From NCBI GenBank assembly GCA_023228985.1, contig JALOAC010000014.1, forward strand, positions 1 to 61,697: a stretch of 61,697 bases of DNA. The letters are read 5' to 3'. The notes below the pieces were generated by a model that worked only from the letters and a program-made list of their open reading frames with translations, was not told where the DNA came from and searched no databases. Origin of the DNA: Thiopseudomonas sp. (GTDB taxonomy: Bacteria; Pseudomonadota; Gammaproteobacteria; Pseudomonadales; Pseudomonadaceae). Of this stretch, positions 26,041 through 36,100 are shown in pieces; the stretch's first letter is position 1, and each line of letters begins with the position of its first letter. A program made the position numbers and the translations under genes.

Positions 26041-26907
26041 TTAGCGTTCTAGTTTGTTTTGAAGCTCTTTATGCAGTAGTGAAACATTACTGCCTTTAGC
26101 AACGAAACAATCAAGTAAGCTTGAAAGCTGGTGCGATACTTTAACAGCATCTAATTCATTTGGGAAGACCCCAAATACGCAGCTTCCTGTTCCTGTTAAC
26201 CTTGCTTGGGTGTATTGCTCTAGCAGTGCTAGGGCTTGTCCAACCTCAGGGTAATGTTTAACCACTACAGCTTGGCAATCATTTCGACCGCCTTGCTCAA
26301 GAACGGTGCGTACTTTAATTACTGCGCTGTCGCGTGTCAAGCTGGGATCGTTAAAAACTTTTGCCGTGCTAATAAAAACAGCAGGTTTAGCCACTAGATA
26401 CCAAGGTTCGGCGAGCTCAACAAAGGTTAGTTTCTCGCCAATGCCTTCAGCAAAAGCCGCTTTGCCGTGGACGAAAACGGGTACGTCAGCACCCAGTTGC
26501 ACGCCCAGTTCGGCCAGTTGCTCTAAGGATAAACCTAGGTGCCAGAGATGATTTAGCCCCAGCAAGGTGGTTGCAGCATTGGAGCTGCCGCCGCCAACAC
26601 CACCACCGATGGGAAGGTTTTTCTCTAACCAGATGTCAGCACCCAGCGAGCAGCCTGTGTGCTGCTGTAGCAACTTAGCGGCTTTAACGATGAGGTTGTC
26701 ATGAGGCAGCACGCCAGCAATGGGTGTTTGTAGCTGAATAAGCCCGTCGGTACGAGAATTAAAGTGTAGATAGTCCGCATAATCTAGAAACTGAAACAGT
26801 GTCTGTAGCTCGTGATAGCCGTCATCGCGCTGCCCAACAATATGCAGCATCAGATTTAACTTGGCGGGAGCAGGTAGGCTTAAACAGCCTTGTACCGGTG
26901 GTTGCAT
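26041..26907 (-). CDS. ispE: 4-diphosphocytidyl-2-C-methyl-D-erythritol kinase
   Basis: A GHMP kinase of 288 residues. PAPAKLNLMLHIVGQRDDGYHELQ is the N-terminal signature and GGGVGGGSSNAATTL (about 96-110) the ATP-binding loop; LTGTGSCVFGVF near 245 is the third motif. It phosphorylates CDP-methylerythritol in the non-mevalonate isoprenoid pathway. The ATG lies one base after the lolB stop, so lolB and ispE are translationally linked, and the TPR gene upstream of lolB is likely in the same operon. Confidence 0.95.
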   Translation of the reverse strand: MQPPVQGCLSLPAPAKLNLMLHIVGQRDDGYHELQTLFQFLDYADYLHFNSRTDGLIQLQTPIAGVLPHDNLIVKAAKLLQQHTGCSLGADIWLEKNLPIGGGVGGGSSNAATTLLGLNHLWHLGLSLEQLAELGVQLGADVPVFVHGKAAFAEGIGEKLTFVELAEPWYLVAKPAVFISTAKVFNDPSLTRDSAVIKVRTVLEQGGRNDCQAVVVKHYPEVGQALALLEQYTQARLTGTGSCVFGVFPNELDAVKVSHQLSSLLDCFVAKGSNVSLLHKELQNKLER

Positions 26908-26908
26908 A

Positions 26909-27523
26909 TCAATCTTGCCATTGTTTAATAAACAAAGTGAGTTCGAGTCCGGGGCCGTAAGCTTTGATACGCTGGGGTAAGCGCGCGCCCGTCTTGGTGG
27001 TTTGATAGCTTAGATAATCTAGTTTCCAATTAGCCTGTTGAATTTGGTAGGCAAGGCTGTCGTCATTAAGCATCACCTGATGTTTAATTTTGGGCGCTGG
27101 CAGACCGCGCACCCACCAGAGCAGGTGATCCAGTGGAACACTCCAGCCTAGTAACTGTTGCATGAGGTGTTCGGCGGAGTTGGAAGTGACTTTGTGTGTG
27201 TTGGTGGTCAGCTGCACTTGGTTAGGTAAGCCGCTGAGGCGTAAGTTGCCTTGCCCTAAGGGGCCGCTGACTTGAATATCGAAGTGTTTTTGCTCTTGCA
27301 GCCAGCTTAGTGCGCCGCTGCCCGATTGTTGATTGCTGCGTATGGCGATTTTTCCAGTGATCTGCCAGCTATCTACTTGGCTTATCTGCTGTTGGTGGGC
27401 TTGCCAGAGTTTTTCATTGCCTAGACCTGTGGGTTTCTCTGTTTTAGAGAGATTGCTACAGGCGCTAAGCAGTATGAGTGTGGTGAGTAGAAGTAGCGGT
27501 CGGCTAAAAAGTTTAAGTCTCAT
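26909..27523 (-). CDS. lolB: Outer-membrane lipoprotein receptor LolB
   Basis: The 204 residues begin with a lipoprotein signal (PLLLLTTLILLSAC, lipobox LSAC), so mature LolB starts at Cys22. The rest is the LolB barrel: WQITGKIAIRSNQQSGSG, GQGNLRLSG and LLGWSVPLDHLLWWVRGLPAP. It accepts lipoproteins from LolA and inserts them in the outer membrane. Its ATG overlaps the upstream TPR gene stop (ATGA), and ispE follows with a one-base gap. This set is conserved in Pseudomonas (PA4667-PA4668-PA4669). Confidence 0.95.
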   Translation of the reverse strand: MRLKLFSRPLLLLTTLILLSACSNLSKTEKPTGLGNEKLWQAHQQQISQVDSWQITGKIAIRSNQQSGSGALSWLQEQKHFDIQVSGPLGQGNLRLSGLPNQVQLTTNTHKVTSNSAEHLMQQLLGWSVPLDHLLWWVRGLPAPKIKHQVMLNDDSLAYQIQQANWKLDYLSYQTTKTGARLPQRIKAYGPGLELTLFIKQWQD

Positions 27524-29265
27524 TTAAACCAGTTTTTCCTGTTATCTAGACGTTTGAGTGTATCTAGTAACACGGGGTGCTCTGCGTCCAAGTCGAGGCC
27601 TTGCTGCCAGATTTTTCTGGCTTGGCGTTTATCACCTCGCTCCCATAAAACTTCCCCCAGATGTGCGGCAATTTCGGCGTCGGGGTAGGCAGCAAAGGAT
27701 TGCTCTAAGTATTTAAGCGCTTGTTCAGGCTGTTTGAGCTTAAAGTAAATCCAGCCCAAGCTATCAAGGGTGGCAGGGTCTTTTGGGTCTAATTCATGCG
27801 CTTCTTGAATAAGTTGTAATGCTTCTTCGTATCGATCAGTGCGATCGGCCAGAGTATAGCCTAGTGCATTGAGGGCGATGCTGTGCTTGGGGTCTTGCGC
27901 GATGATGGTGCGTAAATCACGCTCAAGCTGGGCTAAGTCGCCTCTTTGGTCGGCCACCATAGCTCGGGTGTACAGCAGTCTGTGATCATCAGGAAACTCA
28001 AGCAGTGCTTGTTCAGCTTGTTGCCAAGCTAGGTCAAGCAGTTTGTATTTGGCCAGCATTTCGATTTCTATCAGGTATAGCTCAACGGCTTGCTCGCTGT
28101 TATTTTGTTGTGCCTGTTGAAACAGTAGTGAAAAATTCACCAAATTGTTTTCGCTTAACAGCAGGTTCGCTTGGCGCTGCATCGCAGCGAGATAATTCTG
28201 TCCTTGGTCAACTGAGGCGTAGGCGGATACGGCCTGTTCGGTATTACCCAGTTCTTCGTAGCAGCGCCCCAGATTGTAAAGCGCGGTATCTGTGTGGCTA
28301 TCGCGTGCTAAAAGCTCTTCAAAATAGACGATAGCCTCTTGCCAAGCCTCTAAATCCATATTGATGTAGCCCAAGGCAAGCCGGTAATCATCATCAAAGG
28401 GATCGAGTTGCAATAACTCTAGAAACTCGGCGCGTGCGTCTTCTAAGCGGTTGGCGCTAATTAGTTGTCGGGCATAGCTGAGGCGAATGGCTTCATTGTC
28501 TGGTTGTTGTTCGAGTATTTGCTGGATAACAGCAAGACTGGCATCAGTTTGCCCTAATTGTTGTAGCAGTTTGGCTTTAAGGGTGAGTACGGCGACTGCT
28601 GCTTGCGGGTGGCTAATCTGGTTGACTAGGTGTAATGCCTGCTGCGGGTTGTTTTTTTGTAGCAAAATAGCTTTAGCCAAAATTAGCGGATTATGGTTTG
28701 GGTATTTATCCAGCAAAGCATCAAAATGAATTAATAGGTCTTGCTGGGTTTCCTTGTCTGCATGGGTGGCGGAAAAAGCAATCCAGTCAAAATAGCTGGT
28801 TCCTTCTGGATCTAAAGCAATCGCGTACTCCATGTAATCCATGGCTTCTTGGTAACGCTCAGTTTTAATAAGCTCAACTGCTGCCGCGCGCTGTGCTTCA
28901 GCAGAGTCTAGATCGAGTTGTGCCCAAAGTAGCGCATTGCTCAGTGCTGGTTTTTGGATGTCTAAGAAAATCGCTATTTTGTAAGCGCGCTCAGCAATCT
29001 GTGCGTTCTGTGTGGTTTGGGCTTGGTGGCTATAGTTTTCTAGCGCCAGGTATGGGCGATTACGGTGTCCAGCTATTTCAGCGGTTAATAGGCTGAGCAT
29101 AGCGTCTGTAGAAAAGTTGGTTGTGGCGCTGTCTGGTTGTGCAGTGGCGAGCTGCTCTTGCTCAGTATTTTCTTGCGTATCCGGTGCTGGAGACGACAGT
29201 GTTTGGCAGCCGCTGAGTATGTAAATCAGGATGGCAATAAAAATCAGCTGGGTGATAAAACACAT
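27520..29265 (-). CDS. Tetratricopeptide-repeat lipoprotein
   Basis: A 581-residue protein starting with MCFITQLIFIAILIYILSGC, a lipoprotein signal with lipobox LSGC. The remainder is TPR helices throughout, for example QPDNEAIRLSYARQLISA, DTALYNLGRCYEELGNTEQAV and DPATLDSLGWIYFKLKQPEQAL. It is probably an outer-membrane lipoprotein scaffold, equivalent to PA4667; its exact function is unknown. The frame extends to an ATG at 29430, but those 55 residues run through a palindrome and lack a signal, so ATG 29265 is preferred. In P. aeruginosa hemA lies divergently upstream; here fleS does. Confidence 0.85.
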   Translation of the reverse strand: MCFITQLIFIAILIYILSGCQTLSSPAPDTQENTEQEQLATAQPDSATTNFSTDAMLSLLTAEIAGHRNRPYLALENYSHQAQTTQNAQIAERAYKIAIFLDIQKPALSNALLWAQLDLDSAEAQRAAAVELIKTERYQEAMDYMEYAIALDPEGTSYFDWIAFSATHADKETQQDLLIHFDALLDKYPNHNPLILAKAILLQKNNPQQALHLVNQISHPQAAVAVLTLKAKLLQQLGQTDASLAVIQQILEQQPDNEAIRLSYARQLISANRLEDARAEFLELLQLDPFDDDYRLALGYINMDLEAWQEAIVYFEELLARDSHTDTALYNLGRCYEELGNTEQAVSAYASVDQGQNYLAAMQRQANLLLSENNLVNFSLLFQQAQQNNSEQAVELYLIEIEMLAKYKLLDLAWQQAEQALLEFPDDHRLLYTRAMVADQRGDLAQLERDLRTIIAQDPKHSIALNALGYTLADRTDRYEEALQLIQEAHELDPKDPATLDSLGWIYFKLKQPEQALKYLEQSFAAYPDAEIAAHLGEVLWERGDKRQARKIWQQGLDLDAEHPVLLDTLKRLDNRKNWFK

Positions 29266-29683
29266 GCGGCTGGAAACAAGCTGTACTAAACGAGCAGGCA
29301 AGGTTGTTGGCTGGCTGATTTCAGGTGCGCAGGCACACTGGGTTGCACTGGCTAGGCGTGCGAGTGTATTTTTTTCCTGAACTTGTTCAGGGTATGACTG
29401 GGGTGACTTGGACTTGATTTGGTTTTCCATAATTTACACTAAAAATAAAGATTTCTATGCGTGCATAATGACACAAGCGCCACTTGATTGCATATGAGGT
29501 GACAAAAAATCTACTCGTTAAATACAGGCTTTACTTGAGCGAAATACGCATTGTTAGCGCTAATGGAGCCCGTGTGTCTAGAGAGGGTTAGCTGTTTAAC
29601 GGTATTGCTTTTTGTAACTAGGCACATAAATTGCAGCTCACTGGTTAACTGTCTGTTTTTTGACGAATTTGTTGAGGTTGTCT

Positions 29684-30886
29684 ATGTCTGCCAATTTACC
29701 GTTGCGTGTCGAGTCTGAGCCTGATGCAGTGCATTCAAGCGCACCTGTGTCTGCAACACCGGCTGACTTAGCAGCAATAAGCCAGCTTTCTGCTAGTTTG
29801 GCCCAGTCTTTGGAGCTTATGCAACAGCGTTACGCGCAAATCCAAGATGAGCTAGCAAGTGTTAGCCGTCAACGCTTGGATGAGTTGGCTGAGAAAGAGC
29901 GTTTAGCGCAGCGCTTACAAAGTACTTTAGACGCCTTGCCTAGCGGCGTGATTGTTCTAGATGCGCAAGGCTATGTGCGTCAAGCCAACCCGGCGGCGCA
30001 GCATATTCTACAAGTAGAGCTTACGGGCAGACTGTGGCGTGATTTGATTCTGCAATGCTTTCAGCCGCAAGCCGATGATGGACATGAGATTTCTTTGCGT
30101 AATGGCAAGCGTATTTCTTTGGCGATTCAAAGTCTGCACGGTGAGCCCGGGCAGCTTATTTTATTAACGGATTTAACCCATACCCGCCAGCTGCAAGATC
30201 AGTTGGCGCATCAAGGACGACTGTCAGCGTTAGGTAAAATGACCGCGGCTTTAGCGCATCAAATTCGTACACCGCTGTCTGCAGCGCTGCTGTACGCAGA
30301 GCATTTGCAAGAACCACTGCCCGAGCCGATGCAGCAACGTTTTGCTCAGCGTGTGCAGCAAAGCCTGTATGAGCTAGAGCGCCAGATTCGCGACATGCTG
30401 CTCTTTGCCCGCGGCCCTTTACCGCTTGAAGAGCAACTCACGGCGCAGCAGCTATTGAGTGCGCTGCAGCAGGCGGCTGAACCACATATTAGCGGGCGGC
30501 AAGTACGCTGGTGTCTATCCGCCCCAGCAGCGCAACTGCGCTGTAGTCAAGACATGCTGATTGGTGCGCTAATGAACTTGTTGCACAACGCTCTGCAAGC
30601 AGCTGCACAGCAAGCAGTCAAGGTGCATATTTATCGTAAACATAAGTATTTACGCATCGCCGTAGTAGATAACGGTCCGGGTATGTCGGCAGATATTTTG
30701 CAGCAGGCGGGTGAGGATTTTTTTAGCCGTAAAAGTACCGGAACCGGTTTAGGGCTAATGGTAGTGCAGGCCGTAGCTAAAGCACATCAAGGACAATTTA
30801 TGTTGCGCTCTAAGGCGGGCTGGGGAACCTGTGCGATTTTACAGCTTCCGCTCATGCCGCAGGCGCAAGAAGCAGGAGAATACTAA
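29684..30886 (+). CDS. fleS: FleS-type sensor histidine kinase
   Basis: A 400-residue soluble kinase with no membrane segment. It has an N-terminal coiled region (about 30-75), a PAS domain starting LDALPSGVIVLDAQGYVRQANPAAQ (about 78), a HisKA domain with ALAHQIRTPLSAALL (His about 191), and a HATPase with NLLHNALQAA, VVDNGPGMS and GTGLGLMVVQAVAKAHQG. Length and architecture fit FleS of Pseudomonas, which controls class III flagellar genes through FleR. The ATG 29684 follows TTGAGG; the frame's TTG at 29660 is less likely. It overlaps fleR by one base. No flagellar gene is nearby. Confidence 0.8.
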   Translation: MSANLPLRVESEPDAVHSSAPVSATPADLAAISQLSASLAQSLELMQQRYAQIQDELASVSRQRLDELAEKERLAQRLQSTLDALPSGVIVLDAQGYVRQANPAAQHILQVELTGRLWRDLILQCFQPQADDGHEISLRNGKRISLAIQSLHGEPGQLILLTDLTHTRQLQDQLAHQGRLSALGKMTAALAHQIRTPLSAALLYAEHLQEPLPEPMQQRFAQRVQQSLYELERQIRDMLLFARGPLPLEEQLTAQQLLSALQQAAEPHISGRQVRWCLSAPAAQLRCSQDMLIGALMNLLHNALQAAAQQAVKVHIYRKHKYLRIAVVDNGPGMSADILQQAGEDFFSRKSTGTGLGLMVVQAVAKAHQGQFMLRSKAGWGTCAILQLPLMPQAQEAGEY

Positions 30887-32250
30887 TGCAGCGTCATATT
30901 TTATTGGTTGAAGATGACCGCGCCTTGCGCGAAGCGCTGTCAGACAGTTTGCAGTTGGCAGGTTTTCAGTGTGAGGCCGCCGCCGATGCCAAGCAGGCGA
31001 TTGTCGCCTTGCAAGAGCGTAGTTTCAGCATGGTGCTGAGCGATATCAATATGCCGGGCATGGATGGTCAGGAGTTACTGGGCTATATCGTTAAAAACGC
31101 ACCCGGCACACCCGTAGTATTAATGACGGCCTACGGTGATGTGCAAGGCGCCGTCCACGCCATGCGCAACGGTGCAGTGGATTATCTATTAAAGCCTTTT
31201 AGCAGCAAAGCTTTGCTCAAACTGGTTGAGCGTTATGCGCTAGGCGCTGTGTCTGATGATGAAGCGATAGCCGTTGATCCGGCTAGCGTTGAACTGCTTA
31301 AGCTAGCCAAGCGCGTTGCACTAACCGATGCCACAGTGCTAATTACCGGAGAGTCTGGCACAGGTAAAGAAGTTTTAGCGCGCTATATCCACCAGCATTC
31401 GGCCTGCAGCCAAGGGCCTTTTGTCGCGATTAATTGCGCTGCTATTCCAGAAACCATGCTGGAAGCAACGCTGTTCGGTCATGAAAAAGGCGCCTTTACC
31501 GGTGCTGTAGCCAGTAAACCGGGTAAGTTTGAACAGGCCAATGGCGGCACGCTGCTGTTGGATGAGATTTCAGAGATGCCGGTGGAGTTGCAAGCCAAAC
31601 TGTTGCGCGTATTGCAAGAGCGCGAAGTTGAGCGTGTCGGTGGCAGCAAGGTGATAAAGCTAGATGTGCGGGTACTGGCAACCAGCAACCGCGATCTGCC
31701 ACAAGATATTGCACAGGGGCGTTTTCGTGAAGATCTGTACTATCGCTTGTCGGTCTTTCCGTTGGCTTGGTTGCCTTTGCGTGAGCGACCACTGGATATA
31801 GTGCCTTTGGCCGAACGGCTGTTGGCGGTGCATGCGACTAAACAGGGGCGTGCGGGCATGGTTTTTGCGCAGTCAGCGCGGCAGGCTTTGCAGCAGTACG
31901 GCTGGCCCGGCAATGTGCGTGAGCTGGATAATGTGGTGCAACGCGCGTTAATTTTGCAGCAGGGTCATTGTATTGAAGTGCAAGACTTGGGATTGCAGGG
32001 TTTTGTCTTAAGTGCGGCGAGTGCGCAGACAGCAATAGCGCAGCAAAATGAGACGACAGTCACAGAGACGGCAAGTAATGATTTAGAGCAAGACACGCGA
32101 ATGCATGAATTTCGCTTAATCGCTCAGGCTTTACGTCAAGAAAACGGTCACCGTGAGGCGACAGCTAAGCGCTTGGGGATTAGTTCGCGTACCTTGCGTT
32201 ACAAATTGGCACAAATGCGTGACATCGGCTTGCTGGAGCAGTCTGCCTGA
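30886..32250 (+). CDS. fleR: FleR-type sigma-54-dependent response regulator
   Basis: A 454-residue NtrC-type activator. The receiver domain has LSDINMPGMDG (Asp about 53) and LLKPF; the AAA+ domain has GESGTGKEVLARYIHQ (Walker A about 154), the sigma-54 contact GAFTGA, and GGTLLLDEISEMP; a Fis-type helix-turn-helix ends the protein with LGISSRTLRYKLAQMRDIG. The HTH and last residues resemble FleR from memory. It would be phosphorylated by the FleS-like kinase and open sigma-54 promoters. The TAATG junction couples it with fleS. AtoC or other NtrC relatives remain possible. Confidence 0.82.
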   Translation: MQRHILLVEDDRALREALSDSLQLAGFQCEAAADAKQAIVALQERSFSMVLSDINMPGMDGQELLGYIVKNAPGTPVVLMTAYGDVQGAVHAMRNGAVDYLLKPFSSKALLKLVERYALGAVSDDEAIAVDPASVELLKLAKRVALTDATVLITGESGTGKEVLARYIHQHSACSQGPFVAINCAAIPETMLEATLFGHEKGAFTGAVASKPGKFEQANGGTLLLDEISEMPVELQAKLLRVLQEREVERVGGSKVIKLDVRVLATSNRDLPQDIAQGRFREDLYYRLSVFPLAWLPLRERPLDIVPLAERLLAVHATKQGRAGMVFAQSARQALQQYGWPGNVRELDNVVQRALILQQGHCIEVQDLGLQGFVLSAASAQTAIAQQNETTVTETASNDLEQDTRMHEFRLIAQALRQENGHREATAKRLGISSRTLRYKLAQMRDIGLLEQSA

Positions 32251-32358
32251 TAGTTATACCTAGGTTGCTGAATACTAATCAGAAGTTGCCTAGTTTTGCT
32301 GAACTTTTGGCGTTATCATCAGACTCATTTCATCATGAGCCAGATCGAGGACACATCA

Positions 32359-33081
32359 ATGAGTGAGCTGCAAAAGAAAGCCGGACAGACTTTTAGTGAG
32401 GTTAAGTACTCCCATATTAACTGGGGCGTACATATGCTGCCGACCATCAAACAAGCTGCTGATGAGTTTAATCAGGAGTTGTCTAGCCAAGAGCTTCCAC
32501 CAGTAAAACTCTTAATCCATAGCGAAGAAAGCAAAGGTCGTTCAGCCAAAAAACAAGAGCTTATGGGTGACCAAATTGAATTTTATTATGATGCTCAGCC
32601 TATTGATGTACCAGAGTCGGTGCCGGGGCGTGACAGCATTGTTGAGTTGGCGGAAGAAAAAGCACGCTTAGTGTTTTCGCAGTCATTATCGGGTGGGATT
32701 AGTGCGGAAATTTATCCTCCTCATTCAGAGATTGCCCATCCAGCCAAAGAATCCTATGTGATTAATAGTTGGGAAAATCCAGGACTTATCGGCAAGGACG
32801 ATATTTTAGAGCTATTGCGTCTAACCACGGAACTCAATGCTTATTGCGGTTCGATCAACTATCCCAACCCCACGGGCTATAAGCTGTTAGCCAAGCTGGA
32901 AGCAAAAGATGCCATATTGACTCAGGGTAAATCTAGATTGTGGACTTGGATTAACTACTATACCCGCGACTCTAAAGCAGGCGGACGTTTTTATAGCCGA
33001 GAAGCCGAGTCAATAGTGGTCACTGCAGCTACGGAAGAAAAAGCCAAACGCAAACCACGTGCCGCGGCGAAAAAGAAATAA
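32359..33081 (+). CDS. Conserved-looking protein of unknown function upstream of smc
   Basis: I do not recognise this 240-residue protein. It has no signal or membrane segment. The middle has mixed helix/strand character with WENPGLIGKDDILELLRLTTEL and INYPNPTGYKLLAKLEAKDAI; the C-terminus is basic and Ala/Lys-rich (KRKPRAAAKKK), a feature of proteins that touch nucleic acid. The ATG at 32359 follows CGAGG at proper distance; an earlier in-frame ATG at 32338 is possible. It ends 24 bp before the smc start, so co-transcription with smc is plausible. In P. aeruginosa a GntR-type regulator lies at this place instead, as I recall. Confidence 0.7.
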   Translation: MSELQKKAGQTFSEVKYSHINWGVHMLPTIKQAADEFNQELSSQELPPVKLLIHSEESKGRSAKKQELMGDQIEFYYDAQPIDVPESVPGRDSIVELAEEKARLVFSQSLSGGISAEIYPPHSEIAHPAKESYVINSWENPGLIGKDDILELLRLTTELNAYCGSINYPNPTGYKLLAKLEAKDAILTQGKSRLWTWINYYTRDSKAGGRFYSREAESIVVTAATEEKAKRKPRAAAKKK

Positions 33082-33105
33082 ACAGCTAACTTTAGCGAGC
33101 CATTT

Positions 33106-36100
33106 GTGCGACTAAAATGCATACGTTTAGCCGGCTTTAAATCCTTTGTTGACCCAACCACTGTTAGTTTTCCCAGTAATATGACTGCAGTGGTGGGGCC
33201 TAACGGCTGTGGCAAGTCCAACATTATTGATGCCGTACGTTGGGTGCTGGGTGAAAGCTCAGCCAAAAACCTGCGCGGCGAAGCCATGACGGATGTGATT
33301 TTTAATGGCTCCAATACCCGTAAGCCGGTGTCCCAGGCTAGCATTGAACTGGTGTTTGATAACTCAGCCGGTACCTTGCCGGGTGAATATGCCAGTTACG
33401 CCGAAATTTCTATCCGCCGCACCGTCACGCGAGAATCCCAAAGTACCTATTACCTTAACGGCACCAAGTGTCGCCGCCGTGATATCACCGATATATTCCT
33501 AGGTACGGGTTTAGGTCCGCGTAGCTACGCCATTATCGAGCAGGGCATGATTTCGCGGCTCATCGAGGCACGTCCTGATGACTTGCGGATTTTTATTGAA
33601 GAAGCCGCCGGGATTTCCAAATACAAAGAGCGCCGTCGCGAGACAGAAAACCGTATCCGACGTACCCAAGATAATCTGGCGCGCTTAAGTGATTTGCGTG
33701 ATGAGCTAGGCCGCCAAATTGAACGACTGCACCGTCAAGCACAGGCGGCAGAGCGCTATCAAAATCTACAGCAGCAGTTAGAACAATATAAAAGCCAGTT
33801 AACCGCCATGCGTTGGCAAGCGTTGGCGCAGCAGGGCGAACAGCTGGAGCAATTGCTCGCCAGCCAAGAAAACCATCTGCAAGAGCATATCAGCGCGCAA
33901 TACCAAGCCGATGCGCAAACAGAGCTGTTGCGTGATCAGCAGCATGAGCTCAACGAAACCTTTAATAAAATACAGGCGCGCTTTTATGCCCTAGGTGCAG
34001 ATATTGCCCGCACCGAACAAAGTATTCAGCATGGTCAACAACGTCTGCGTCAACTGCATGATGACTTGCGTGATGCACAGCGCCAGCAGCAAGAAACCCA
34101 AGCACATTTGGCGCAAGATCAAGGGCTACTGGAAGAGCTGGCCGAGCAGCAGATCCTGTTAGAAGAGAATTACGCCGCTGCCTGTGAGCAGGATGAGATA
34201 AATCAGGCCGCTTTTGTGCAGGCAGAAGAACAGCTGCAAGAATGGCAAGAACAATGGCAACGCTTTAACGCAATCAGCAGTGCGCCTAAGCAACAGGCTG
34301 AGGTTGAACGGCTGCGTATACAACAGCTCAGAACGAATATTCAGCAATTACAACAGCGCATCAGCAACCTGAGTAATGAGCAAGAACAACTGGTTACTGT
34401 GGTAGCCCAGCAAACCGCTGCCGAGTTGCAGGAACAGCTGGCTATGCTCGAAGAGCAGTTGGCTGAAGTTGCGTTGCAGCAAGAAATCAGTAACGAGCAG
34501 CAGAATCACCAGCGCCAACGTATTAAAGAATTGCAACAGCAGCGCCATGAACAGCAAACCCAGCTACAGCGCTGCCAAGGTCAGCTCAGTGCCTTGCAGG
34601 CTTTGCAGCAAGACGCTGGGCAATCAACTGATGAATTGCAGGACTGGTTGTCTGAGCAGCAGCTGTCGCAAGCACCGCGCTTGGCTGACGTGTTACGGGT
34701 GGAGTCTGGCTGGGAGCGTGCTGTTGAAAGCGTGCTGGGTGAAGATGTACATGCACTCTGTGTGGCACAGTGGCCCAGTGATTTTGCCAAGCTGGATAAC
34801 GCCCATGTACGTATGCTCAAGCAATCAGGCACAAATATCACGGCTAATCCGCACACATTATTGGCTAAGGTATTAAGCTCAGAGGTTGATTTAAGTGCTT
34901 GGCTGGCTAAGGTGCATTGTGCAGAAACCCTCGACCAAGCGTGGACGATGCTCGACAGTCTTGCCGCTGATGCCAGCGTGGTAACACGTGATGGTTTTTG
35001 GCTCAGCTCGCATTTTTTAAGGGTGCAGTTAGGGCAGGATAATCAACAGGGTGTATTGCAGCGTGCGCAGCAGTTAGAGCAGTTGCTCGAGCACGAGCAG
35101 TTGTTGCTGCAACAGCTGGCACAAAACACGCACGCACTAGACGACGCACACAGTCAGCTGGCTGAGTTAGAGCAATCAGCACAGGCGTTACGCCAGCAGG
35201 AACAAAGCTACAGCACCGAGCTCAGTGAGCGAAAAAGCCAGCTGGCAGCCATACAGGCGCGTGCGGAACAGCTGGAGAAACGTGAACAACAAATAACTGA
35301 ACAACTGCAAGAGTTACATGAACAGCAGGCTATCGATCACGAGCGCCTTGCCGAATCTGAACTGCTACTCGAACAGGCCGAACTGGCCGTGGCTGATGCG
35401 CAAGGGCAAGCACAGCAGTTACAACAACAACAAGCAGATAAGCGCCACGCCTATGAGCAGGCGCGCAATCAAGCGCAGGCGAGCCAGCAACAGGCGCAGC
35501 AGTTTAAGTTACAGCTAAGTACAGTAGTCACGCAAAAACACTCAACTGAACAAGCGCTGGAGCGCTTACGCATACAGATTGAGCGCGCCAATCAACGCCA
35601 AGAGCAGCTAGGCTTCGACCTCGAAGAAGGCGAGTCACCCATTGATGAGTTGCGTGCCAAGCTTGAAGAACAACTGCAGCAGCGTTTTGCCGTTGATGAA
35701 GAGTTACGCGGCGCACGTATGGCGGTAGAAGAAACAGAGCAGCAGTTACGCCAGCTAGAAAAACAACGCCACCAAGCACAGCAGCAAGCCGAACAAGTGC
35801 GCAGCGAAGCAGAAAAGTTACGCTTAAATAAATTGTCTCTTGAGGTGCAGCAGCAGGCGCTAATCGAGCAGTTAGCCACTACAGGGCTAACGGTGCATGA
35901 GGTATTGCTTGGCTTGCCCAGTGATGCGGCCATGGATAGCTGGCAAGCAACGACAGAGCAATTGAATGAGCAGATCCAACGTCTGGGTGCGATTAACTTA
36001 GCGGCAATTGAAGAATACCGACAGCAATCTGAGCGAAAAAACTATCTGGATGCGCAAAACGAAGACCTAGAGCAAGCATTAGCCACACTGGAAAACGTCA

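Noticed and set aside
29266..29430. N-terminal extension of the TPR lipoprotein to 29430
   Set aside because: It would bury the lipoprotein signal in the interior; the ATG at 29265 starts exactly at the signal peptide.
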